Positions 45,903 through 57,179 of a stretch of DNA of 64,000 nucleotides are shown piece by piece. The stretch is from Cyathus striatus (taxonomy: Eukaryota; Basidiomycota; Agaricomycetes; Agaricales; Nidulariaceae), in NCBI GenBank assembly GCA_025738555.1, contig JAOVFP010000006.1, positions 3,472,001-3,536,000 of the forward strand, read 5' to 3'. The notes beneath the pieces were generated by a model that worked only from the letters and a program-made list of their open reading frames with translations, was not told the DNA's origin and ran no database searches. Position 1 is the first letter of the stretch. The number at the start of each line of letters is the position of its first letter. The translations under genes were made by a program, and so were the position numbers.

Positions 45903-48600
45903 TGGCAATGTTGTTCAGAAGAACCAGAGTCCTTGAAATAATACGTATTTGGTCTGCTTATATCTTCCTTAACTTATTGGTACAGGTTATGATTTTTTGT
46001 TGAATATCAAATATTGATGCCCATCATGAAGCAAATTGGATGTTTGGGAAATGAGCTTAGTTGTGAGCCTCTTAGGGAACCGACTATATATTGATTATAA
46101 AAATACCTAGCTGATTTGCGGCAGGTTAAGATGCTGTCCTTTACCACCGCTAGCACGTTGCAAATACTCCTTAAACTTTTGAATGCGGGTTGGTTCAATG
46201 CCGCCAAAGTCGAAAGCACTTGTACTTGCCTCGTTACATAAGTGTTGGTACTTCAGGGTTTCTTGGTATAATTATACATTTCTATGTTTTCTTCGATGTT
46301 TGTAGGAAGACAAGTTTAAATACAGAAGACAAGGAAAGCAAGTGTGAGGAACAAATAAGGATTGTGGGCGCACAATGGGCGCGTAATTAAGTGACGTTGG
46401 TTATCGACTGGATCCAATAAGTATAGTGATCTTGGTTGGATCTTGGCGGACCTGGGCGGTTCGGTTCGGGTTCCGAAGGAACACAATCGATTTAGCGCTT
46501 AACGTTCAACGGTCGTCATACAATGAGTCAACATTATCTGCCAATCCCATTCACTTCACCCACTCCTGGGACTCGTGCATCCGCTGTACGCTTCAACCGT
46601 TCGAAGTTCAAACAGGAAAGAAAACACATTTCCCATCGTTCTTATCGTCAAGGGTTACTACGCCCAAACTCCCTTTCAACCATATACTGAAGCTAGAGTG
46701 CCTCCCAAGGTGTATTCAATACGGGTATGAGGAGGGAAAGGAAATTGTAGGCTGGAGTAAGGAGATACGTCTCTGACTACGTTCTATCCTCTTTCTCATT
46801 CATTCCTCTTTCATTGCTTGGTTACGAATTCAGTCCACATTGCCACCATTCATTGTGTAAAGTATCGGCGGCTTTAGACGACTATAGTATATACCCCTCT
46901 CCTCCCGGCCTGAGCGCTAGCGAACTTCTTCGTGACATCGTTTCTTGTTCATCAAAGAGCGCTGAAGCTGGTTTCAGGCATCGACCACTAAGATACGTAT
47001 CCATCCACAAATATTCTGTCGGAAGGTGACTGCTAGTGGGTGGAAGCTACTTATAACCTGGGCACCTGTGTTAAGCATCTACATACATCGACCATTACAT
47101 TCGATGGAGCGAACAATCCTAGTTACTCCCATTCCAACAGATTGTAATACTGTGCTTACGTTCAACATACGGGCTAAGAATGTACCAAGATAACATATTG
47201 AACATTGTAATACAAGTGAACAGATGACCCTATCACAATACCACCATCTTCTACTGCGCCTAGATCGACAGGATAACGGGCATTGTTGAGTCACGCGACA
47301 AGAGTAGTTAGTTTAGTAAATACTTAGAATATAAATCCCAAATATAATAAATCAACTTAAATCCCGAAGTGTAGATTCAGTAAGTTCGAGGGGCGCAATA
47401 ATATTCAAGTCCAAATTTAGATCAGATTAAAAATAGAACAAGTTAAACTCGGGCTATTCTTGTTCATGCGTCAAAGTATTCAAAGTTAAGTTCAGATTCA
47501 ATTCAGTATCGCGGTACGTATTTCTCGGTATCAAAACGTCTCGTAACTATATCTGATTCTCATCTTTACACACCCTGTCAGTGGGAGGGAAGAATGCCTG
47601 GCAGTTCCTGCCATTTCATTCCCTCTTCGCTCATCTATATACATTTACGGACATATCTAGTTACTACTTTGGTCTATACTAATTACTAATTTATTCCTAG
47701 GTTTCTCCGTTGTTCTAGCTCAGTCGTTACTGCAGCCAATTGCATGTGCGCGCGCATGCGTGTCTATGTCGCGACAGGCGCCCGTATGAGCGGCTCGTTG
47801 ATCTATTTCCATTTTAGGCGATGCTTATATCATCAAGTACGCGCAGCGCCTCAGTATCGCAACAAAACGCCATCGCTGCATCGCGTACTCACATACTGCT
47901 TATCTTTTTCTTCTCGTGATCTGCGCATGGGTTGCGCGTGGTCTACCGGCTTCATTCCGGGCATAGCTAGTGCACTGTCTGCATAGCTTTGCTCATATTC
48001 TCGTGTTCTGGGCTGGTTCTAGGGTCTGGCTCTGTCTGGTTTCTGTATTCAACTCTGCGCGCATTCTTGGTTGGTGACTTGTCTTAATGAAGAGTGGGAT
48101 TTCTGTTATACTAGCAACTGCAAAATTACGTTGGTTTTATGAATAAAAGAGGTATGTATTTGTTTAATTTGTTTTAAACCATAATGATGCGGAGTTTTTA
48201 TGTTTTTTATATAGTTTTATTTGTTTTTAATCCCTTGATGAGTTATGGGAGGCAGCGTGAGAACTCAGCCCCCCCCCCCGCTGTGTCCTACTCACGCGCT
48301 CAGGTGGAAGTTCCATAAATTTGGAATGAGAAAATCGAAATTAAAGTACGTCATTTTATTTTACTAGTGTATCAGTATGCCGACTGACCAGCCTTAAACA
48401 CACTGCTAATTTTTCACTCCAAGAACTACGGTACGTTCTTAATTCTCTTCCACTCACGGTAAACGTTTATAACCATCTAAATAGAGCATGAACGAATCTA
48501 TCCCATTCTATTTTATCTAGCACATACGCTCTATATCGAGACTCCAGATCCCGGATACGTATATTTTACAGTTCACATTAGTATGTGAGGGCTCAGTCTG
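45903..48600. other. No gene recognised
   Basis: CpG-normal intergenic sequence. A C-run of ten or more lies near 48271. A CATGTGCGCGCGCATGCG near-palindrome near 47743-47760 is notable only as sequence. No supported ORF, tRNA or terminal repeat. Confidence 0.4.
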
Positions 48601-49994
48601 TATCAAAGATGGTTCCTCCTCTCAACTGTGAGTTCTCTTTTGTTCGTTAACAGAGAGTATATCTTACTACTAGAAATGTGTTGTTAGCAAGGGATAGTAT
48701 ACGCTCCTATTTGTAACTTCTACTGAGATACTCTGTTCAAATTTCGGTTGTCACAATGCAATAGAAGTGTGTGGCTTAGTTATATTTCTGTGTAGAGATG
48801 TCAGATGTGTTTGAACTGACTATGAAATCTGAATTTCACTAAAGATTTGACATGAAGTAAGCCAACATCTCTTACAATATCCTGTTCGAATCTCAGACAA
48901 CATAATACATCTGAAATTGATTGCTCAAGTTTATTTTTGTGTAGATTTTGGATTGACTATAAAATCTGAATTGTGTCCACTTCCTGACATGTAACTTGTT
49001 GCAACTACCATCACATATAGTAGTTATGTGTGTTATTATATAAACTAACACTTCAGACAAGCCTAAATCATGTCATGACCATGCCCCTAGCCTGACTTGG
49101 CAGTGGAGTACAAGGGGGTGACTATGGAGAAGCAAGGGTGAGTAAGAGACAAGAGCAGAGAAGGTGACTCAGGGGGTAGGACTTCAGCTTCAGCTTATGT
49201 GCTGCACCCCTGGGATTTCTGGTCCTAGAGTTTGAAGTAAGGGCAAGCCCTTCAGAGAAGACAAGAGATGAGAACAATGAGAGGGTGAGGATGTAGTTCA
49301 ATATGAAACTGAAGACTAAGTACAAATTGAGTGCTACTTAAATACTGGAGACTCAGAGTAAGTAAAGGCCACTGGCCAAGACCAGCAGAGAAGTATGGTC
49401 AGGGTAGGTATATGTAGAATGAAGACTATAACTAATTAAACATAATAAAATGTGTTGGAGAAGTGAGTGCATATGGCAGTGTAAAGTGAAACTGATAGTG
49501 GCACACTTAAGAATGATAAGTGACTCACTATGAGATGTATACTACATTTACTGAGGGGATAACTCAGTAGGATAGAAGAAAGGAAACAGAAGTAATCTAT
49601 GTACAGTAAGCAATAAGTAATATTAAGAGCATAATCAAAGTCTGGAGTAACAAAGGGAAAGGTGGAGTAAGAGACTAGAGGTCCAGAGGTAGGCAATATG
49701 GGATATGACAAATCAGGACAGTGTAAATATGGTACACCCCAATTTCCTTAATAATTAGAATATGCTGTAAAGTATGTAAGGTGTCAGATGCATTAGCAAA
49801 TTTTAAAACAAGTAATAAATCTGTCTGTTGTTCCAATTGTTTCATACCAAATTTAGATGGGATCATGGATCTTATTGTAAGTATCTTGCATGGATCAGAT
49901 GATTATCCTATTGTTGTGCATATTCAAAATTTGCTCAAAAATTGGACACTTAATATATTTAAATAAATATTCTAATTGTAACATACATCAGGTT
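48601..49994. other. CpG-poor stretch, no gene recognised
   Basis: From about 49000 CpG becomes rare and remains so to about 52080. No domain is recognisable in the short ORFs. Confidence 0.45.
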
Positions 49995-52090
49995 TGTAGA
50001 GCAGGCAAAATGCCTGTGATGCAATTCAGAAATTATTCGACATATGAAGACATTCCAAAACTGATTACATAATCATGCATCACACTACATTGATGTGTCC
50101 ATAGGTGTTCCACTTGCACTCTCTGTTCAATCTCCATCCCTACTCATTCATTTCAATCTTTCCTCAAAATATACTTCTTCATACACTGTCCTGACTATAC
50201 CTATCCCCTGTGACTCTCCAAGTTCTCAAAATAACTTACATCAGCACCAACACCCAAGACCCTAAAGTTTGACAAGAGAACCCTTGTCTCCTAAATCCTC
50301 ACAAACTCTTCAACTCATTGGACTTTGTTACTTGAGTTTTCCATCCAATCTTTATGTTTCACACTATATTCTTTTAACATTATTCATTCCCTCATCTGAT
50401 TTAATTGGCCTTACTTATTTTAGATTTATTGGTTTTTCTAGTATATAAATCCCTGTAGTTACACTACAGAATCTAATCAAATTTCTCTTCACCTTAGAAA
50501 TCCCTAGATCAGATGGATGTCTCAATCGACTCATATGATTGTCTTTGACTAGGTACCCCCAACTGACTTTCCACCTCTTCAGGTTGTACCATATTTACAA
50601 TGATCTGATTCACCCTTGTCTGAGGTGTAATTGCATAGTATGTTTGTGCTCAGCCTGTGCCTGCTCAACAAGATTGAATGCTGAGCTGGTACCTGTACAC
50701 ATATTTTTGAAATAAAGAAGGCCAACAAGCAGCATCACCCACTATCTCAGGGGGATTGAGTGACCTCCTGTAAGGGAGTCAGAGGCAGAACAGATAATAT
50801 ATTGCATGTAGTTAGGAAGGAATTGGAGACTTGGAGTGATGGCACAGCTGTTGGTAAGACAAATTGAGGTATTCAGTGGATCTTAGTAGTCTGCAATACT
50901 GATTGTCTTGAGTTCCTGATGCATAATTGCAGCATTCAGGGCAATGTGGAAGTGTCAGCATTTGAGAGAACCAGTGGGAGAGGGCGAGTGAGAAGGGAAG
51001 ATCAAACACGAACAACATGTTGACATGTGCATGGCTAGATATGAAGACATTATCTTTTGAGATACTTAACCATCACATGACTTGAACATTTGAAGCTCAT
51101 AACACTGTGGGCATTGGCTTATATTATGTCAGAATAAAGAGTGAATATATGTAGATAAAATGTCAAATGTGTTCAGTCTGTAATTTAAGAATTTATAAGG
51201 AATTTATTTGTAAAGTTTTCCTCAATGTTTTCAACATTTATTCTAAGATAAAACAAAGAGAATATCTAGAATATATTAAATCTGTTTTCTTAGAATAAAT
51301 GAATAACATATTGAGATTTTATTAGAAATATATCCTTGTCTTAGAGTGAGAAATAATTGCAAACATAAAAGAGATAAGATCTCAGATCAAATTTTGGATA
51401 AGGACAACATGTCATCAATGAATACATATGGTGCACATATGTCATATGATCACAATATACACCAGGATAATATTGTGATTGTCAGTAGGGGCACATCAAG
51501 GGGTGCAGGCACATATACATATATACTATTAAAGAAAGATATGTCACTTCTGACATGTACATTACAATTGCATTATATACCTGTTTCTTGAAGTTACTTT
51601 GACTTATGGTGCATTTTAAATTTCCTATATGTAGTAATAGCATAGATCTATATATGCCTACACCCCTTGATACACCCCTACCAATGATCACAATATTATC
51701 CTGGTGTATATTGTGCACCATATGTATTTGTTGATGACATGTTATCCTTATCCAGAATTTGATCTGAGATCTTATCTCTTTTATGTTCACAATTATTTCT
51801 CACTCTAAGACAAGGATATATTTCTAATAAAATCTCAATATGTTATTTGTTTATTCTAAGAAAACAAATTTAATATATTCTAAATATTCTCTTTTTTTTA
51901 TCTTAGACTAAATGTTGAAAACATCAAGGAAAATTTTACAAATAAATTTCTCATGAATTCTTAAATTACAGACTGAATACATTTAACATTTTATCTACAT
52001 ATATTCACTCTTTATTCTGACATTATATAAGCCAATGCCTGCAGTGTAAAATGTGAAGTTTTGTAATGCAGGTGGAACACCTGCTCTACA
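49995..52090. mobile_element. Candidate element bounded by inverted copies of palindrome P
   Basis: The left boundary TGTAGAGCAGGCAAAATGCC and the right boundary GTGGAACACCTGCTCTACA are inverted copies of the dispersed palindrome P (49995-50024 and 52061-52090). The 2.1 kb between is CpG-poor and contains a large inverted repeat. No clear target duplication and no transposase were found, so the boundaries could be coincidental. Confidence 0.4.
51102..52047. repeat. Large inverted repeat, arms about 420 bp, spacer about 100 bp
   Basis: The left arm (51102 to about 51532) and right arm (about 51632 to 52047) are near-complementary throughout. For example GCATTGGCTTATATTATGTC pairs with GACATTATATAAGCCAATGC, and ATCAAGGGGTGCAGGC pairs with GCCTACACCCCTTGAT. 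Arms differ by scattered substitutions and small indels. It would form a long imperfect hairpin if transcribed. Confidence 0.9.
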
Positions 52091-52549
52091 CAGTGAAGGA
52101 GCTGGAGAGGCAAGAATGTGTGGTGAATGCAAACGAGAATGAGGGGGAAAGACAATGACAAATGTATTCTTTAATACTTACACAGACAATGTTACAATAG
52201 CCGATCACAAAGTGTCCCGAAAAGGAATCAGCCAATCTGGTGGCCAGGAAGTGAAATCTCGAACACGATCCACAAGTTGTCTTATAAGGAAATCCAAACT
52301 TCCCCAAGAACCCACTACCTTAAAGGGTGGTAGGGGTGTTGTAGTTAAGCTGTACATTGTAAGAACATAGTACATTGTAGACTTATGCTCAATACAATCC
52401 TGATTCACACATCGAAAAACCCAAGTGTAATCTGTTACTCGTTTATTTTTGAAGAGATGGGTGACCGAGGAAGCACCGGAGAGTCCACATATATTATTTA
52501 CAAATTTCCCAATGCAATAGATTGATTATATTCCAAATAATTTAGCAAT
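52091..52549. other. No gene recognised
   Basis: Short CpG-normal flank between the inverted repeat and the SINE-like cluster. Nothing assignable. Confidence 0.4.
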
Positions 52550-55500
52550 GTGTTGATAGCGTACCTAGTAATTTACTCTGACATGGTGATGTTATTCCTC
52601 TGAACTCAGGTTGATCCTGGGTCGACACAGTACAAGCATTTGGCAATAATGTATTTTTCAAGATCTTCCCCGGGGGTTCAGTCATACTCATACAAATATT
52701 AACATGTTCTTTGATACTAACACAGGATATACAACAGTTGGTTTACATCATCCACCAGGTTAGATCACTGGCTGGAAGGCAGAGGAGAATAAGTAGAGAA
52801 AATCAAAACATTGAGTCCTCGACAAGCGTGTGTACATTTACTAATGATTGTGTATGTATAACCCTTATTTATTTATTTATTTATTTTCGCAATGGGTCGA
52901 TTGCGTAGTTGGTTATCGCATTTGCCTATCACACAGAAGGTCTTCAGTTCGGACCTGGGTCGACTCACTCTGATAGACTCTTTGTAAAATTTTATCCATG
53001 GAACGTGAAGTTGTAGTATATAATAATAATACACTTCATCATCATTTTTTTAAGGATTCTTGGTGGATCGGTGATATGATTTCGGTATCGTACGCCAGGC
53101 ATCTTGTCCATCGGGGGATGCATTTGTCTTTTTTGTGATGGGACCTGGGTATCTGAACACAGATGTATTCCGATTTTTTTCAGTAATCTTGCTATGAAGG
53201 CTACTTGTTGAATGTAACTATTAGATGTACAACTATATTAGTCGTACACACTCTCAATGCTCACTGTTAGGATACTCAATTTAATCACAAGTAACGGTAT
53301 AAGCGCAAGTCCACATGTACGAGCGGTCAACGACATAGCATCACTGAGGGATATGTACCATTGGTATAAGACAACTGTATATCCGTTTCAAAAGGGGATT
53401 TTCCTGCATGTACGCATGGATATTTGTTGAGATTCATCAGATTTTAACTTTTGCCTTGGTCGATTTAAAACCACTCGCATTTTATACCACCGTAGATACA
53501 AGTCGGGTTGAGTACACAGCTGTTTGGAATATTAGGAATGTGTTGATAGAGTAGTGGGTGCTCTAATATACTTATCAGTTCGAGCCTGAGCCGACACAGT
53601 ATGCATCCCCTATGCTAATAGGTTTTCAAGAATCATTGCAGCAATTTCAAATTCCTTGTGGATTTTTACAGTATGTCTCAAATGTGGCATCAATAAATTT
53701 TAGATTCGGGTAGTAGAAGTTAGGTCAATATATATATATGTGTTAGTAGTGTAGTAGGTTTCTCTGCAATATAGTCCTTGATCTGACTACTACACTGCCA
53801 ACACTTCGTGATATTGAATGGATCTTATATCAATCATTTTTGAGTACTTCCGGGGGTGTCGCGGCTGCGTGTCTCTTTACTTAATCATAAAATACAATCT
53901 TTTGTTCCACAATTATACATATTATCATATCATATAACTGGTCGAATAGTGTTTATTGCTGGTCTGATGTAACTGCTGTTGTTTACCCGGGATTGATATT
54001 GTTGAGCCTTTGTCGACATGCTCTGATTGAACTCCCTTTCCCATGAAGATTCATAGCAATTTGTTAGTAGTGTACTCAGAGTGGTTCACTCTATTATACT
54101 TGGTGGTATACTTAGTTTAAGCCTGAGTCGAGACAGTATAATTTAAGGGGGAATTCAGAGAGTTTTTTCTGGAAATTTCGAATTCGTTATAGATTTTTAC
54201 GTTGTGGGTATGTCTCAATTCTAGAAACAAATAATCTTCGAGTCGGTTTGAAGCAGTGATGTGCCAGCCATCGAACATCCGAGTATCATCAGGAAAAACA
54301 CACATTCCAAATTGTGTATCAGTGAGCTCAATTCTTCTCAATTCTTCTAATTATCCCTAAGCGGAATCAATGATACATCATGGTACCTAACTTCGCATTT
54401 TTATGGATTGTTCTTCACACGACATTTCGCTTAGGTATAACTTATACTCATGTCCTTGGGTGATGTATTCGGTTAGACATGAATATACCAAAATTAAGTA
54501 TTATTTCTGATATCTCTATGGACTAAATATGATAAAGTACTTCTGGAACTCGTGTGATCCAGCTTTAACCGAATGTAATGACCACTGCACTCACCTTAGT
54601 ACGAGAAGTAGTGCTCAGTTAAGCTGAAAGGCCACACCAGTGCTGAGTGTTGAATCAGTTGTCCGGTTAGTATTGTGATATTTCTAAGTTGGTCTTGATC
54701 ACGTCCTGAGTACTGAGTCCATCGGGATTCTAGAACTAATCTAGCACGGACTTGAGCATGGACTTACACATTCTAGCTCTCGCTTATTGGCTTGTGTATT
54801 CTTGTTTACCTTCGTTGTCCGATCACATACATGATGAAGACAGGTTCAGAGCCATTGCTAACGAAGTTTTTCTTCATCCTACCACCATCATGCCCCCCCT
54901 CTTCATCCCTTCCCCTTCTCTCATCAACCGTTCAGTCTTCCTTACTTCCTCTTTTTCCTGCTCTCATTTGAGCTCATATTTTATGTATCAACATCAAAAC
55001 TGACTATTCTTCGATGTATCCGCAATAGATGTATCCGCAATACTCATTACCTCTCCAGTCATAACATTCAACACCAACTTCAACCCTTGCTCTTGAGAGG
55101 GAGCTTTTAATGGTCAGCTGGGAATACATGTATGTTATTATTCTCTTTTAAACTATGTGCTAACGCTCTATTCTTATAGGATAAAGATATGAATAGACTC
55201 CAGGTTGACACACCTTATACACTTCTAGGCAAGTTCAAATATCGCCTTCTTTCTTTCTTGTTCCAACATCAATCTTATACAGCATCTAGAAATGACACGT
55301 AACCAATTATTGAACTGTAAGTGGTTGAGCCGCGGGTACCAGATCGTGTTGAGCATTACTTCATGTCTACAATATATATATTGTTACCCTAACTGTCCTC
55401 ATACTACATGCTTTGTACTGTATTTATTTTTAATATAATATTTCCTTGCATTCTTATACTTGTGAGGGTTTTCGGGCATATTGAATGGGTTGTAATTATT

Positions 55501-55890
55501 GTGAACCTGGGCTGAATTTGCTCCTCACTAATCGCTCACGTTGTCAGAATTATGCCGAACCAAAACGGTTCAACTCCGAATTATAGGTAATTATACAAAT
55601 GCTCCGAATTCGCGCTAATTGGACCAATCTTCCTAATTATATTCAATTCAGACTAATTATACCAGCATTATGTTGAATTCAGACATTGTGATTTTCCTGA
55701 TGATGGTCGACGGTTTGGTCGAAAAGTCGGTTTGATCAACCGCGAGGCTTTTCGGTTGAACTTAACGCGTGGACTTGGCTTGAGCACACCGTGTTGGTAC
55801 ATTTGGAGCGAAGTACGTAATGATTAAGATGTGCTAGTAGTGTAGAGGCTGGGTTGGTAGATGGTACACTGATATGACCATTATACAGTA
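52550..55890 (+). repeat. Cluster of tRNA-like SINE relics
   Basis: At least five related plus-strand fragments: 52550-52675, 53525-53655, 53735-53805, 54053-54147 and 55827-55890. Shared parts are TGTTGATAG/TGTTAGTAGTGTAG near the A-box position, and CAGTTCGAGCCTGAGCCGAC then ACAGTAT around the B box; the first two also share a tail containing TTTTCAAGA. The copies are old and diverged. Sequence between them shows no gene. Confidence 0.55.
52894..52966 (+). tRNA. tRNA-like sequence (SINE head), degenerate
   Basis: GGGTCGA pairs with TCGACTC in an acceptor stem, D arm GCG..CGC, T arm TTCAG-TTCGGAC-CTGGG. The anticodon stem TTTGC/ACAGA has a C-A mismatch and the loop gives ATC. It is homologous to 25496-25567 including about 35 nt downstream. 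A TTTA tract precedes it. Stem damage and shared flanks favour a SINE copy over a working tRNA. Confidence 0.5.
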
Positions 55891-56320
55891 TACTGCGAAT
55901 ACGTTATAGACTTTTCATCGATCTTTTTTAAGGTGTTTTTCTAGGGTATCTTAGAGATTATTACATAAAATACAACTCTTTGTTGACCCTTCATCCCACA
56001 ACTTAAGTGACTTGATCACAACTCGATCAGCTCAAACTCGGAGCCAAGTTTATTTCGTGCGGATCCGGATCGTTGATCACGGTAAGGTTCAGCTCACTTC
56101 ACTAAAGTGGAATACTTCTAGAATCTTAGTATAGAATCCGGATTCGTTTCATATCGACTCTCAGCTTCTCTCAGATGTCAACATGTCAATCATAAGAGGT
56201 TCGACAGGCTTCTACTGCAAAAACCTTAATCCCACAAATGTATAAAACCTCTGCACTGTCCGCACATCGACCAGTTATGCATCCCACCCACCCTATTCTC
56301 GATCTTTTATACAAGCTATT
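55891..56320. other. No gene recognised
   Basis: Upstream flank of the DUF6534 fragment; nothing assignable. Confidence 0.4.
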
Positions 56321-56893
56321 ATGAGCCAGATCGTAACGTCAAGTACAAAATCTGAGTTGACATTAGATGGAGTATATGGCGCGGAGTTGTTAGCTTCAAT
56401 GATAAATGCAACGTACATTTGTTTTTATTCGCTATTCAAAAAAATGTTCTTGATATTTATTTTGTTATCCTACAGTGTTTACGGAATTGCTATAGTAAGA
56501 ACGGATGTTCTGAAAGAAGTACTTGAAGCTGTATTAAAATACTTGATGGACAATGGCGGTGCAATATTTCAGAAATCACTCGAACCATGATACGCTTGTC
56601 GTGAAGGGGATGGTTATCCTACTTGTGTACGTACTATTTATTCCTCCAAGCCGATATCTACTAACACTTCTGTTATGCCGTCTCAAGGGCTTTAGTAACT
56701 CTGAAAATGTGTGCGCTTCTCATCAAATGTATGATTATTTCATTTCTCCGTTCGGGAGGAGAGGTCCACTGGTTGTGACTATCAATAAGCCCGGCGACCC
56801 CCGCAACACATGCTACTACTCTTTCAAATTTGTAAGGTTCAAGATAAGCCTCATAGATATCATTTATAGTTGTATTACTCACAGTGACCGGTG
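56321..56893 (+). pseudogene. DUF6534-family fragment, 5' part only, broken splice site
   Basis: MSQIVTSSTKSELTLDGVYG and AELLASMINAT join across a GTACAT..ACAG intron to VYGIAIV, then VQYFRNHSNHDTLVVKGMVI and SENVCASHQMYDYFISPFGR, matching the 29600-31627 gene in order. Before the third segment the paralogs have an AG acceptor (ATAG/ACAATGG in the 31-kb gene, GCAG/ATAATGG in the 44-kb gene); here it reads ATGG/ACAATGG, so the acceptor is lost. The downstream half, including the DUF6534 signature, is absent before the next repeat begins. The start residues (MSQI) show it is closest to the 31-kb gene. Confidence 0.75.
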
Positions 56894-57179
56894 ACTTCTC
56901 ATACAACTTACATACACTGGATCAAGAAGGCCCACAATGAAACAGAACTGCCATCGAGACTTCATGAACGATGTCACTATTTGGTGATGTTGTGCTAGGG
57001 CTTTAAACATTGTCTGCAGTCCGTTGCCAAAACTTTCGAATCACCATCATACAAAGCCTCCCGCAACGTTATCTATCGCCTTCCATCTCCAGCCAGATTC
57101 GAGCCCAGTTCGAACCTTTCACTTGCGACGCGCTTCTAACTATAAGTTAGCACAATATGAAGATACGAGAATCATAGCG

